Source: Simmondsia chinensis (taxonomy: Eukaryota > Streptophyta > Magnoliopsida > Caryophyllales > Simmondsiaceae). Taken from it: a stretch of 64,000 nucleotides of DNA. A program made the translations under genes and the position numbers. The notes under the pieces are model-generated. The model ran no database searches, was not told the DNA's origin, and saw only the letters and a program-made list of their open reading frames with translations. Every line of letters begins with the position of its first letter. Positions within the stretch are counted from its first letter, which is position 1. The DNA lies in assembly GCA_018398585.1 (NCBI GenBank), contig JAGTTD010000001.1, forward strand, positions 25,737,438 through 25,801,437, read 5' to 3'. Shown in pieces: positions 1 through 12,000 of this stretch.

Positions 1-10
1 CTGAAGCACC

Positions 11-584
11 ATGAGTATCTTATGTTGGAATTGTTAGGGTTTGGCCAAAGCCTGGTCGTTCAGGCTCTTAGGGAGCTATGTAATAAGTTAGGGCCTAGTG
101 TTGTGCTTTAATTGGAAACTAAGAAACCTTCTGATTACATTTGTGGCGTTGCAAAAAAAAAAACTTGATTTTCAAAGCTCTTTTTGCTTGGCCTCCATTG
201 GAAAGACGGGTGGCCTTTCACTTTTTTGGAACCATGAATTTGACATTTCAATTATCGGCCACTCCTCCCGTTTTATTTTTGTGGACATTCATTATATTGA
301 AAGGGATGCTAAATGGTCCTAGTGCTTCCTCTATGGTGAACCCCAGAAAGCTAAGCGATCCACCTTCTAGTCAAATTTCACCATGCCCTTCAAAGACATA
401 GTGCAGCCGCTTTGCTTCTCAAGTGACTTTAATGCTATCACCTCTGCCTCCGACAAGCTTTATGGTTGCTTGGTTTCAGATGCTCAATTGGCTTAGGTAA
501 TGGATTTCTTTGAGTCGTGCAATCTTGTAGAAATTGTCTCCTAAGGATGCCGCTACGCTAGGTCCCAGAAAAAGGAGAGGGTAG
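11..584 (+). pseudogene. L1 ORF2, apurinic endonuclease domain (first part)
   Basis: The reading starts with MSILCWNC, the usual opening of plant L1 ORF2 endonucleases (M-x-x-L-S-W-N-C-R-G-L). It continues through a degenerate ETKK segment, 'GKTGGLSLFW' (family S-x-G-x-S-G-G-L-A-L-F-W), a DFNAI motif near 430-445 (the catalytic G-D-F-N signature) and 'VMDFFESCNLVEI' near 500-540. In the family this domain nicks T-rich target DNA for target-primed reverse transcription. Stops occur from about 35 bases in and the frame changes at least once, so it is inactive. It is cut at 584 by TE-1 and resumes at 14937. Confidence 0.88.
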
Positions 585-589
585 GACTG

Positions 590-1015
590 TGTCATGATTC
601 TACAAAATAGGGCTTTTAGAATTAAGTACCAATAATTCATAAGCTTGTAAATAACTAGTATAATTCGTTAGTCCTACCTTAATTAGCTTTGTTAGTCTCT
701 TGTACAAGTCAAGTGAGTCAAATGTTAGTTGAAGGTCAAGATTGGCGGCTAGGTTGGTTAATGTCGGTTAGCATTAGGTGTCTATATGCACTGTATCTAG
801 TTAGCCGCCATTAGCTTGAGTTTAGTATGAGTATTAGATGCATCTCTTGTAATTGGCATTGATGAATTAAATTGATATCTTTTCTATCTCTCAACTCTAT
901 TTCTCTCTACTTCTCATCTAAATTCTCTATAATTCTCATCGTGATTTCACTTCTTCCTCATCTCAAATTCTTCTATCCTAGGTTATGATCCAAGATTCAT
1001 CTTTGAATCATAACA
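590..1015 (+). repeat. TE-1 5' LTR
   Basis: 426 bp, TG...CA. It ends ATCATAACA just before the primer-binding site. The second half is CT-rich (TCTCTCAACTCT-type tracts), as in the other gypsy LTRs of this window. Confidence 0.9.
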
Positions 1016-1274
1016 ATTGGCATCAGAGCTTGTGATTTTGCTTTCGATTAAGTTAATTAAGTTCAATTTAATTGCATAAGCATTAGATCAAGCTTAAGTT
1101 GATATCAAGTTCTTTGATCGCAATGCAATTGATTAAGAGTTCAGTATTTGGATTCTTGATTGAGAAGCTTACGGTCATTAGCTGAATTAAAGCAACTTCT
1201 TCGTAGAGCTTGAGGATTTGCATTTGATTTAGTTGAATCTACTTTAATTAAGTTGAGTTTGTATTGAATCAAGC

Positions 1275-2582
1275 ATGATCTACAGTAGAAGTCTAGCTAT
1301 TGGAGCAAGAGATGTTGTTGCTGATTTGATGCAACAAGAACAGGCTGCTCGAGCTCTACAACATAGGCAGCAATTCATTCAAGATTACAAGCTTACATTG
1401 CAACGATCTCAGCAGCAGTATGTGCAAAGGCAGTTGCAAATTCAGCAGCAAATGCATAGGAATGCAAAACCTCAACCAATCACAGTGCAAGAACATTATA
1501 ATAGACAAGGAGGAACTACTCAAAAGTCTTTCCCAGATTCTGTAGGAATTGGAATAAACTCGAGCTTAAAAGTTGATGCTGCGAGTTAGATTAATGTAGA
1601 GCCAACTCATCAAGTTGTTCGTGATGGATTGATTGGGAATTTTGGAGCCAAGCTTGCTGCGTTTGAGAATAAACCAAAGCAATTGAGCTGGAATTGAGTT
1701 ATGAATGATCAAGAAAATGTTAGTTGGCCAAGGACAAGCTCAACTTCATTTGTGAAGACTGATGGGACAGAACGACCTGGAATTGGATCACTATAACCTA
1801 AAATAGGTGCAATTCAATCAAAATTAATGTATCACGGCCAGAGGTGCAATTTGTGGAATCAAATTCTAGTGCTGCAAACAGGTCTCAGGTACGAATTAAG
1901 GTTTTGAGCACCAGGAAGCTCCGAGTGAAGGTCAAATTTCAAAAATGTAAGAACATTAATTTGGTACTTCATATAAATCACAAGAAATGTTATTCAAGCA
2001 AGAAATTTATAGAGAAGGAGAGGCCAATTTTGGTATATAATGGAAGTGCACCAGATTTCTTACAACTTGAAGATGAAGAAGTTCTTGACAAGTTATACAT
2101 GACCAAGAAGTTAGGAATGAAGCAGACCAAAGTGTTATTGATGTCTTTTGATAGGTTTGGAGCATTTTCTTAGATCCAAAGAAGTATCAAGAGGGCCAGA
2201 ACAGAATACAAATCTAGCAACCAAGGCACAAGATCGGCATTAAATCAGGAAGATTACAATGTAGAGCTTCCAAATACAGAACAAGCAGCAGTTAATTTTG
2301 GTATCAATGCTACTGCTAGTTGTAATGCTGAAGTTGAAACTAAAGCCGAAGAAAATCAATTTGAACAATTTGGGCTTCAGATGCAAGAGTTGCTTTGCAG
2401 CGTTCTCTTGAGGAGAAATTGGATCAGAAATTGAAAGAATTGGATCAGAAGTTGAATTAGCATTTCCACCAATGGCAACTGCAAATCAATGGCTTATAAG
2501 AACAGCTCAATAGACAACTTTTACTTGAGGGAATTGGATTCATTTCAGATGTTAGCCAACAAGTTCGGCCACTAGAAGTTGT
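1275..2582 (+). pseudogene. TE-1 gag N-terminal part, decayed
   Basis: From the ATG at 1275 the first 104 codons encode a glutamine-rich, probably helical protein (runs of Q with R/L, e.g. QRSQQQYVQRQLQIQQQ). Then stops accumulate: TAG at 1587, and TGA and TAA further on. A second stretch, 1844-2173, is open for 109 codons without recognisable homology. Around 2380-2470 a charged repeat, EEKLDQKLKELDQKLN, looks like a coiled coil, as is common at the N-terminus of plant gypsy Gag. The sequence is cut at 2582 by TE-2 and continues at 6927. Product assignment rests on the downstream capsid-like block and on position after the primer site. Confidence 0.6.
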
Positions 2583-3263
2583 TGTCACCCACAACCTATT
2601 TCTGTAGGAATTTTACTTAAGTAGGCTTTGTACTTAGGAATATTCTAGAAGGATCTAGGATGCGCTAGATCCCTCCGGAATAATTATGCGTGTATTTTTG
2701 GGTATAAGTTCATGTATGTTGGAAGAGTCATGTCCCTTGGTACAAAGGATGTTTCCAATGGGGCCTTGACAAGGTCCATGCACGTGGGCCTTTGGGAATG
2801 GACATGTCCCTTCCTTATTTTGCTAGATTCATGTATCTAGGACTAGGTGCATTGTCATGGTAGCTTGGGAAGGGGTGTGTCCCCAAACCATGTGGTGCAT
2901 GCATTTAGGATTAGATTCATTCAATGTACATAGGGGTGGATGTACACGGTTCGGGGATGTGTCCCTTCATTGTAAAGAGTTGTATTGTTTCATCTTCTAT
3001 AAATAAGATGGCAAGGCATCTGCCAAGGGCGATCAACCCATTCCCTTAAAACTCTCTCTCTATTGTTCAAGTACTTAAAACGTGCCAATTATACTTGTGT
3101 GGTCATAATTTTCCTCTACCCTTCCATAAGTACTTTCATTGCCTTAATATTCACATAAAGTGTGTCTTGTGCGTGGGGGTTGCCTGACTTAGTGAGGGAC
3201 TTTCGGAGTGAAGTTAAGTGGCACACGGGCTTTGATAAGGGTGTCAAGAGTCATCCCGTGACA
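2583..3263 (+). repeat. TE-2 5' LTR
   Basis: 681 bp, TG...CA. It carries an internal TATAAATA at 2998-3005 and is followed by the primer-binding site at about 3266. Confidence 0.9.
2998..3005 (+). promoter_or_regulatory. TATA box in TE-2 5' LTR
   Basis: TATAAATA, followed by AAGATGGCAAGG. The same sequence sits in the 3' LTR near 6660. Its position in the LTR fits a U3/R promoter; activity is inferred. Confidence 0.5.
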
Positions 3264-3288
3264 AGTTGTATCAGAGCGAGTTACGAAT

Positions 3289-4890
3289 ATGGCTGGGAGT
3301 GTTGTTATGGAAGAAGGGAACATTAGTACATCACAAGCCGTGGAGGAACAACCAAGGGGTAGGCCAGAGACTCGTGCAAAGAAGTCAAGCAAGGGTAAGG
3401 ATCCCTCAATACTGAGGGATGCGCTTACAAGTCTTGATGTACGGGTGGCCAAGCTAGAGTTGGCAATGGGGGATGTCCACAAGAACCTTGACACTGTTGA
3501 TGCTTTAGGTGAAAGTGTCATGGGGCTAGAGGGCAAGGTGCTCGGTTTGGTAAATGAGGTCAAGGCTTCCTTGGAGGAGCAACTTGACAAGTTGACAACG
3601 GCAGTGTATGGGCTTAAGGAGGAGCTTGACATTGTCAAGGCAGATTGCGTGCTGTACAAAACTGCCATTGCGGGAGGCGTTGGCACCGGGGGTGTGTCAC
3701 GCATCATAGTACCAGATCCGCTTATGTTTGGTGGAAAACACAATGCTAAGGAGGTTGACAACCTCTTATGGAGTCTTAAGAGGTACTTTGAGGCATTGCA
3801 CATTCGTGATGAGGCTTCCAAGATCAACACGGCTACCTTATACTTGGGGGATGATGCTGCTTTATGATGGAGGAGGCGCCATGGTGACATAGCCAAGGGG
3901 CTTTTCACTATGGATACATAGGAGGACTTTGTTGAGGAGTTTAAGAGGCAATTCTTTCCTAAGAATGCAGAGGGGTTGGCCATAACGAGGCTTGGGGGAC
4001 TGAAGCAGACAGGGTCCATCCAGGACTACGTCATGGAGTACCAGTCCCTTATGTTGGAAGTTCCAGACTTGCCAAAGACAATCCGCCCACTTTATTTCAT
4101 GGATGGCCTACAACCATGGGCCAAATTGGAGTTGAGAAGGAGGAATGTTCAAGATCTTGCTAGTGCTATTTCCAAAGTCGAAAACTTAGTGGAGTTCCAA
4201 GACTACACTAAGAAGAAGGAGAGAAGGGATGACAAGGAGAAACGTGGCGGAGACAAACCTCACAAACCTCCTACATTCAAGGGCAAAGAGAAATCGCACA
4301 AAGGCAAGCAGGATCAAGAGAGGCGTCGGGGATGCTTCTTGTGTGATGGGCCACACTATGCCCGTGAGAGCCCTCGGCGAAAGGCACTGAATGCAATTGT
4401 GGTAGCACAAGAACAAGAACTGGAACCGCAGGCAGAAGTGGAAGGAGCTTGCATGGGATCGATGCGCTTCCTGGGGGCCATGTCCCAGGTGGTGCATGGA
4501 GCTTCTGGTAGCAATGCCCACGTTGGGCCTGATGGGCCCAGGGCTACTGCAAGACAATGCGCAGGTCCTGGGCCTAACACAGCAGAGGACACTGGGTTCG
4601 CAGTGCACTGGAAGCAACAGGAGCAGGGCACGGGTTGCTGCGCAAGTTCAAACGCAGGCCCATGTCATGACACAGACGCTGGGTGCTACGCATGGCTAAG
4701 CGCAGGCCATGGGTGCTGCGCATGTCTAGACGCAGGCCCAAGTCATGTAGGCACAGGCCCAGGTCCCAAGGAGCTACAGAGGGAGAGGGCATGTCAGGAG
4801 TTATGTGCCAGGGGCTGCGCTAGTCCAGACATTAAGGGCATGGCTGGGCATGACCGGAGGGCCAAAGCGCTGGGATGGTCGGAGGTCTAG
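3289..4890 (+). pseudogene. TE-2 Gag polyprotein with two premature stops
   Basis: One frame runs from the ATG at 3289, interrupted by TGA at 3865-3867 (a W-rich position, so probably TGG to TGA) and TAG at 3919-3921. Residues 1-190 include a leucine/charged stretch (VRVAKLELAMGDVHKNLD) likely to be coiled coil, then the capsid region (EFKRQFFPKN, 'LGGLKQTGSIQDYVMEYQSL', 'LYFMDGLQPWAKLELRR'), typical of plant Ty3/gypsy Gag. A basic linker (KKKERRDDKEKRGG) precedes a broken zinc knuckle, CFLCDGPHYARESP, in which the last Cys is replaced. After about 4640 the frame enters a repetitive GC-rich tract and the protein there is low complexity. Confidence 0.82.
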
Positions 4891-5282
4891 AAGGGTGCTT
4901 AGGTCACAAGGGCCAAGGCGTAGGGAGGCGTGGAGGTCCAGGAGAGTGCACATGGGTTTGCCACAGGTGCACGCGGAGCGTAGGTCTTAGGGACCCATGG
5001 GGTTGAAGCACAAGGAGGCACAAAGACCCAGAGAGGTGCACAACAAGAAGTGCAAAGGTTGGCTACGGTGGCGCAGGGTGTGCGGGCCACAGGAATCCAT
5101 GGGACTAAGACACTGTGGTGTGCCCAAGTCCAGAGGGGTGCTATGCATGTCCAGGCGCAGACCCATGTCATGACACAGGCGCAGGGCGCTGTGATAGTCC
5201 AGGCGCAGGCCCAAGTCACAGTGAAGTAGGCGCAGGGCGCTGCGCATGTCCAGGGGCAGGCCCAGGCCAAGAGGACTTCAGC
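4640..5282 (+). repeat. GC-rich degenerate tandem repeat between gag and protease of TE-2
   Basis: Variants of GCGCAGGCCCAAGTCATG, GGCGCAGGGCGCTGCGCATG and TGTCATGACACAGGCGCAGG recur about every 50-70 bp. Base composition is far richer in G+C than the flanking DNA. A similar GCGCATGACA-type tract returns near 5840-5945. No conserved protein is encoded; all frames are low complexity. Confidence 0.7.
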
Positions 5283-5283
5283 A

Positions 5284-5643
5284 TTGGGGGTGCACTCAAG
5301 GCGAGGACTGATGTTTGTCAACGCAAGAGTGAACGGGGCTGAGACAAAGGCACTTCTTGACACGGGTGCCACAAATAATTTTGTCTCAAAGGAGGAAGCG
5401 GCACGGCTCAGGCCGAGCTATGCCCAAGAGGTGGGGTGGATGAAGGCCGTAAACTCTTCATCCAAGCCCATCCATGGGATTGCATACGAGGTTCCAATGC
5501 AACTGGGAGATTGGCATGGCACTTTGGATTTGACAATGATCATGATGGACGACTTTAAGATGGTATTGGGGACGGATTTCTTTAATTCCTTGGGGCCTCT
5601 ATCATTTCTAAGGGACAACGTGGTGGAAATTTCGCAGGGCTAA
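5284..5643 (+). pseudogene. TE-2 retropepsin (aspartic protease) domain
   Basis: A 119-codon open stretch with the catalytic triad LLDTGATNNFVS (D-T-G), preceded by 'RGLMFVNARVNG' and followed by 'DDFKMVLGTDFF', the hydrophobic I/V-L-G-x-D/x flap-side motif of retropepsins. The domain is complete in outline and would cleave the Gag polyprotein as a dimer. The ATG at 5284 is not a natural start: in intact elements the protease is made as part of Gag-Pol. It ends at a TAA/TAG-rich region with no RT after it. Confidence 0.82.
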
Positions 5644-6044
5644 GAGATTTATTCAGTGCCTTTACTTGGGAACAATTACAGCTCAAGCAAGTCTCAGCCA
5701 TGCAACTTGTGGGTGTGCCCAAAGAAGTAGAGGGAGGACTTGAAGCTGACAAGGGTGTAACACTGCTAGGACAACTAGATCTCAGGACCTAGGACAAGGC
5801 CTAGGTTGAGCACGGGGTGCACAAGGCTACTCTCAAGGTGCGTTGGAGCGCGCATGACATAGGGCTGAGTGCACATGGGTTGCGCACGAATGCTCGTGAC
5901 ATGGGACTGGAAACGCATGGGGTGCACATGGCTGCGCATCACTCTGCAACAAAGGAGCAGTTCAAGTTTGACTGAAAAGGGGCTGGACATCTAGGAACCG
6001 AGAAGACAAGGGCATTAACAAAGTATGCATGTCAAGGGCCACGG

Positions 6045-6236
6045 ATGCTAGGACCTTTGCCAAGCCGGGACAAGCCGAACACGAAGGACCTTGCTGAACA
6101 AGTGCTTGAACGCAGGGAAAGGACTAAGCACATGGAGTACTTAGCTCATTGGAAGGGCCTTCCAAACGTTGAAGCTTTGGGGAGGCATTGGAGGCATTCA
6201 AAAGCGCTTAGCATTGACGGGGACATCAATGGCTAA
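6045..6236 (+). pseudogene. TE-2 chromodomain-like tail
   Basis: An open reading of about 60 residues ending near the purine tract. It contains 'EQVLERRERTKHMEYLAHWKGLP', which fits the core of a plant chromovirus chromodomain (I/V-L-x-R-R ... Y-L-V-K-W-K-G-L-P ... W). Such domains sit at the integrase C-terminus and direct insertion to heterochromatin. Here it lies about 400 bp after the protease with no RT or integrase between, which points to a large internal deletion in an ancestor. Confidence 0.6.
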
Positions 6237-6248
6237 AGTGGGGGAGAG

Positions 6249-6926
6249 TGTCACCCACCGCCTATTTTTGTAGGATTTTTACTTAAGTAGGCTTTGTACT
6301 TAGGAATATTCTAGAAGGATCTAGGACGTGCTAGATCCCTCTGGAATACTTATGCATGTATTTTTGGGTTTTAAGTTCATCTATGTTAGAAGAGTCATAT
6401 CCCTTGGTGCAACGGACGTGTCCCATGGGGCCTTGACAAGGTCCATGCACACGGGCCTTTGGGAATGGACATGTCCCTTCCTTATTTTGCTAGATTCGTG
6501 TATCTAGGACTAGGTGCATTATCATGGTTGCTTAGGAGGGGGTGTGCGTGTGTTGCATGCATTTAGGATATATTCATTCCATGTACATAGGGGTGGATGT
6601 ACACGGTTGGAATAAGGGGATGTGTCCCTTCATTGTAAAGAGTTGTATTGTTTCATTGTCTATAAATAAGATGGCAAGGCATTTGCCAAGGGTGATCAAC
6701 CCATTCCCTTAAAACTCTCTTTCTATTGTTCAAGTACTTAAAACGTGCCAATAATGCTTGTGTGTTCATAATTTTCCTCTACTCTTCCATAATTACTTTC
6801 GTTGCCTTAATATTCACATAAAGTGTGTCTTGGGCGCGGGGGTTGCCTGACTTAACGAAGGACTTTCGGAGTGAAGTTAAGTGGCGCACGGGCTTTAACA
6901 AGGGTGTCAAGAGTCATCCCGTGACA
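6249..6926 (+). repeat. TE-2 3' LTR
   Basis: 678 bp, preceded by a GTGGGGGAGAG purine tract. It is collinear with 2583-3263, with scattered substitutions and small indels. Confidence 0.9.
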
Positions 6927-8614
6927 TTGTGCACCCTCCTGTGTTCGAGGAAATGTCGCAGAAGAACACTTTAGTAGAGGTAATGCATTTTGAAGAATGG
7001 AGAGCAACAAGGTTATCTATGCAACAAGAACCTGGTGAAGAATACTATGTGACTTGTTTTATGGATGGCCTCCCTTCCACATTCAACAATTTTATGAAGA
7101 CCCTTAATCCTAACACTTTGGCTATAGCATATGCTAAAGCTAGGTTGTTTGAGTCCTTAACTCTTTCTCAAGTGGGGGTAAATCAAGGAGAAATCGATCA
7201 AGTATCAAGGGAAGTATCTCACCAGCCACAACCAGCACTGATATTGAGTATAGAGGCAGCATGATGTTCGGCCAACTTCCTTCAAGATCTGGATGCTAGG
7301 TTGATTGAGGTAGGGAGCATATAGAGCAATAACAAGTCTAGACTGAAGTCCAAAAATCCTCCTCAATTGGAAGTAAAGCGAGTGGAAGTTAATCGACTGC
7401 TAAGTGAAGCATCTTATTTTTCAGATTCAGCACCAATCTTGGGTGAAAGGGCAGCAAGATTCCCTGATAAATTCATTCAAGTTCTAGATAAAAGATTGTT
7501 CAGCACCAATCTTAGGCTAAAGTTTACAACATGTCCGAGTGTGAGAGGTTAGCTAAGCTCTTGCAAATGGACTAGGACGAAGAGGTTGCATTCTATGTGG
7601 GTTGATCTAGGTGTCATTCCAACAATACAACCCAATGTGAGGCCTCCGAAATGGTTATTGTATCCTTCACAATGCCAAATGATAGAATTGATCAACCCTT
7701 CATATTGCCTAAGAGTAAGGAACAAGATTGGTGGCAAGAAAGATCAATTGTTGGCTTAAATTAGGTTGAGAAAGTGGCTCAAGCTTACCCACAGCTTCAG
7801 GAATGGTTCCTACTAGTAACAATTAGGCAACATTTGCTTGGACAAGAACGTTATCAGCTGGCTGTAATACTGAATTGTGTTCTTATGCAAGCTAAGGAAG
7901 CTGACATGAGTTTGAGGACTGAGAAAAGTTTGGGTGAGTTGAGTAGTGATAACAACAGAAAAGTGAGGCAGCAGGAATAGGGATTTAATCAGCTTCTCGA
8001 GTCTGAATTAGATGGAACATCCACATTACAAGTACAATGTTATATGGGACACCATTATGTGAGATGGTGGAGATTTGGGCAAGCCAAGAGAGTGAAGTAT
8101 GCAGCATATCTCACTCACTGGAATCTGGGAACTTAGGTTCTTAAGGGGTTGTCGTGCAATCTCATCCCATCTTGGCAAGTAAAGAATATGGAAGTATGCA
8201 ATAGGGATAGGAGCGATCAAGATCGATCTATTGTTGAATGTGCAGGAGTTTGGGAAATGAAGATTTAGTCTCCCATAGAATCAATGGACAAATTTGGTAT
8301 GCAAATAGCAATTTCTAGGGAAGCTAATGTTAGTTCATTGGTTAAATCATCGGAACCAATGGTAGCAGTACTTATGGATGCTAAATGGCCAATGGAATGT
8401 GCAAGCTTGATTCTTGAGAGCCTTGAGAACTTGAGTTCAGTTGAGAGACATTTCCAAAGCAAGAAAAGAGCTGAGTTTTGCAGGGTTAACAGCAGGAGAG
8501 TCTTCTGGTTCTGTGAAGGAATGATTAGGCTATTGAAATTCAAATTGAGGGCTGAGGTTCTTTGTTTATAGCTGCTACATTATGGGCCATCAGTGCACTT
8601 TAGCTGCAAAATAC
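6927..8614 (+). pseudogene. TE-1 gag capsid fragment and unrecognised internal sequence
   Basis: After TE-2 the TE-1 gag resumes. An open stretch at 6929-7264 includes 'EEYYVTCFMDGLPSTFNNF' and 'AIAYAKARLFESLTL', matching the capsid C-terminal signature shared by Gag of TE-3, TE-4 and TE-6 ([11 protein letters not shown] ... KAKL-EA). Beyond 7264 only short open pieces remain (7367-7552, 7774-7980, 8284-8571) with no protease, RT or integrase motif, so the rest is either decayed or a non-coding filler of a non-autonomous element. TE-3 interrupts it at 8619. Confidence 0.6.
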
Positions 8615-8619
8615 TGATG

Positions 8620-8957
8620 TGTTATAATTCGTTTAGTTCATTTGAATTTTTAATTGTTGTAATAATGTGTGGGTATTGTTGATTTACAATTTGAATTGTA
8701 GTTAGGGTCCGGTAGGCACCAAAATCGGGTGTAGCGGTTAGTTTGGGGGCATCTTGGTGCATTGTGTCAAGATCTATTATAAATAGATCTAAAACTTGTA
8801 ATCTTGGCATTCAATGAATAAAAATTCATATTACCATTTGGTTAATCCTCTCTATTCTCATCTCCTTCTCTATTTTCTCATCTCCCTTCATTTCTATTTC
8901 TCATCTTACCTCTATCCTTCACAAGGTTAGCTATCAATTTAGGGTTGGTAGTTAACA
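8620..8957 (+). repeat. TE-3 5' LTR
   Basis: 338 bp, TG...CA. TATAAATA at 8778-8785 lies about 180 bp before the primer site. Confidence 0.95.
8778..8785 (+). promoter_or_regulatory. TATA box in TE-3 5' LTR
   Basis: TATAAATA inside AGATCTATTATAAATAGATCT, a palindromic setting. It is repeated in the 3' LTR. Promoter role is inferred from position. Confidence 0.5.
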
Positions 8958-9001
8958 TTTGGTATCAGAGCTGGTTCAAGTGGTCAATTGCTTGAATTGA
9001 G

Positions 9002-12000
9002 TTGGAAAAATCAAAGAAGCACGATCAAGGAATGGCTGAAGGTGTAAGGACTCGATCGGGTGCAGGTGGTGGCATTGTTGCACTTGCGGTTCAAACAGAA
9101 AGATCAGATGCTGCTGAGGCTGGTGCGAACAATCCAAAGGAGAGTGTCACGCTTGATCAGATGCAGGCATTGATCATTCAATCAGAAGAACGCTGATTCT
9201 CGAGGTTTCAGCAAGTAAACCTGGAAAATCATCAAATGCAGTTAGCAATTCAGCAAAGGAATGATGCTCGGTTGTCTAAATTGGAGGAAAGGATGGAGAA
9301 TTTGCAAGATCAGGTCAAGAAACAAGGAGAATCATCCGTCAATGCAATCCTTAAACCTGCAAGTCAACTGGTTCCTCCTTCTAATGTGACTCAACCGCAA
9401 GTTCATCTGGACAGCAACGTGAATGTGGAAAGGAATCGAGACAAATCTCCTGTGATTCAGGCTGAAGCAGGTCCCTCAGTGTATATCCGATCAGAAAAAG
9501 ATCAACCTTCAGTAGCTGAGGTTGCTGCAGGAACTTTTGATTGAAATGCAGGGCAAGGATAGTTCAGAAGTTGTGGCCAGGGTACCGGTTTGCATTATAG
9601 GCCACCTGATTTGAATGAGCATCCAAGAACTTCATCCGATGATCTGGAACAACCTAACAGACCTCCTGATTTGTATCAACAGCAGAGATCTTTGAGTAAC
9701 AAGGCTACATCCGGTGGCAGAGGTTATGCTCATAGACAGCCAAGAGTATAAATTGAGCTGTTTGAGGGAAAACAGCCTGAATCTTGGCTGAGGGGATGTG
9801 AAAGGTACTTTCACTTTTATAACAACAGTGAGGCGGAAAAAGTTGAGCTAATTGTTGTGCATCTTCATGGAGACCACGAGGTATGGTTTTATAGTGTTTT
9901 GAGGAGTAATCCTTGTCTTTCTTGGGACCAATTTGTGGAGGAGCTTTGGGAGAGGTATGGTGAAGAGGATTCAAGCGATGTTGTTGATAGATTTAATAAA
10001 GTCTATCAAACATCTACGGTGAAGGAGAACATGACTAGATTTGAGAATTTGCATGCTAATATGATAGCCATTAATCCACACTCCACTGAAGCTTATTATG
10101 TTTCAAGCTTTATTAGTGGATTGAGGCCAAGAATTAAGAGCTTGGTTAAGGCCATTGAGCCAAAAACCCTTTCCAAAGCTTATAACAAGGCTAAATTGAT
10201 TGAGGCTACACTTGTTTCTTCAAGTGACAAAAGCAAATTCAAAAGTAGCAATTACAAGATTCATCCAAAGGACTCATCTAGTAGCAAATCTGGCCGGTAT
10301 GAGGATAGGAGATATGCTCGGTTGTGTTACAGATGCAATCAGCCTTATCAGCTTGGTCATAGGTGCAATCCGAAGTTCTTGATGTCTGTAAGGGGTTCTC
10401 ATGTGGAGATTGCATCCGATACCAAGAGCACAGGTTCTGCAGAGGACAAATCAAAGGCTGAATCACAAGATGAGTTGCTGGAAGATGAAGTAGAAATTTC
10501 TATGAAGGCTCTTACCAGGAGTGGAGCACATAACACCATACGCATTGGTGGCAAGGCAGGGAAAACTTCCATTACCATTCTTGTGGATAGTGGGAGCACT
10601 CATAGCTTCGTTGATCCCAAGTTGGTAAAGAAGGTGATGCATGACATCATTAAAACTCATCCTTTGGCCGTAATGGTAGCTGATGGTAATTCAATTACGA
10701 TTCAAAACAAGTGCCAATCATTCCAATGGTCTATGCAAGACCATAAATTCACCTTTGATTTTAGAGTACTTCCTTTGGGAGGTTGTGATATGGTACTTGG
10801 TGTTGATTGGATGAGGACTTTTAACCCGGTGTTATTTGACTTTGATAAGATGACCGTGTCTTTTGAAGTCCATGGCAAGAGAGTCACATTACATGGGATT
10901 TCAGACCATGCTTAGCTGAAATTTATTAATGTCAAACGCTTGCAAGATAGCTTCAAGAAGAGGACAATACAATGGTTTGGACAATTGTTCTTGATCGCCC
11001 CTGCAGATCTGCCGCCTAACTTGTAGCCTGAAGTTCATGCTTTGCTGGTGAAATTTGAGGATATTTTTGAGGCACCAAAGAGCCTTCCTCCTCAAAGAAG
11101 TGTTGATCATGCCATTCCACTTCGACCAAACTCGGATCCGGTGAAAATCAGGCCATACCATTATGCACATGCTCAAAAATCAGAGATTGAAAAACAAGTG
11201 GAAGAGCTGCTGCAGATGAGCTTTATCCGTCCAAGTCGTAGTCCTTTCGCTTCACCAGTGATTCTTGTAAAGAAGAAGGATGGCACGGCTCGAATGTGCA
11301 TAGATTATCATCAATTAAATTCGTTGACAGTGAAGGATAAATTTCCTATCCCTGTCATAGATGACTTGCTTGATGAATTGTATGGAGCTTGATTTTTCTC
11401 TAAGCTGGACTTAAGGCAGGGATATCATCAAATTAGAGTTCTCGAGCCGGACATATACAAGACCGCTTTTCAAACTCACCATGGACACTTTGAGTTCGTT
11501 GTGACACCTTTCGGTTTATCTAATGCTCCGGCTACATTCCAAGCAGCTATGAACGACATTTTCAAGCCTTATTTGAGGAGATCGGTGCTGGTTTTCTTCG
11601 ATGATATGTTGATCTATAGTTCATCCTATGAAGATCACCTTAATCATCTCAAGGAGGTGTTCATTGTGATGCGGCAGCACAGTTTTTTCGCCAAGCTATT
11701 GAAGTGCACCTTTGCTCAGTCCAAGCTTGAATATTTGGGCCACATAATCTCTCACGAAGGTGTCTCTACCGATCCTTCTAAAGTGCAAGTGATGCAAGAT
11801 TGGCCAACTCCCATGACATTGAAGCGATTGAAAGGGTTCTTGGGGTTGACCGGTTACTATAGGAAGTTTATAAATGGTTATGGGTCCATTGCAAAGCCCT
11901 TAACCGAGCTGCTTAAGAAGGATGCATTCAAGTGGAGTGATAAGGCACAAGAAGCATTTGAAGCCCTCAAGTCCGCTATGTGTAAGGCACCGGTATTAGC

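Larger units (their letters stand above)
2583..6926 (+). mobile_element. TE-2: gag-protease LTR element lacking RT and integrase
   Basis: Two LTRs of about 680 bp (2583-3263, 6249-6926) start TGTCACCCAC and end GTCATCCCGTGACA. The 4-bp sequence TTGT lies on both sides (2579-2582, 6927-6930). A degenerate tRNA-Met primer site (TTGTATCAGAGC) follows the 5' LTR and a GGGGGAGAG purine tract precedes the 3' LTR. The 2,985-bp interior encodes Gag, a GC-rich repetitive stretch, a retropepsin domain and a short chromodomain-like tail. The usual RT, RNase H and integrase are missing. It is inserted in the gag of TE-1. Confidence 0.88.

Noticed and set aside
3189..4019. A 276-codon ORF on the - strand
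   Set aside because: Exactly antisense to TE-2 gag; serine/threonine-rich shadow without domains.
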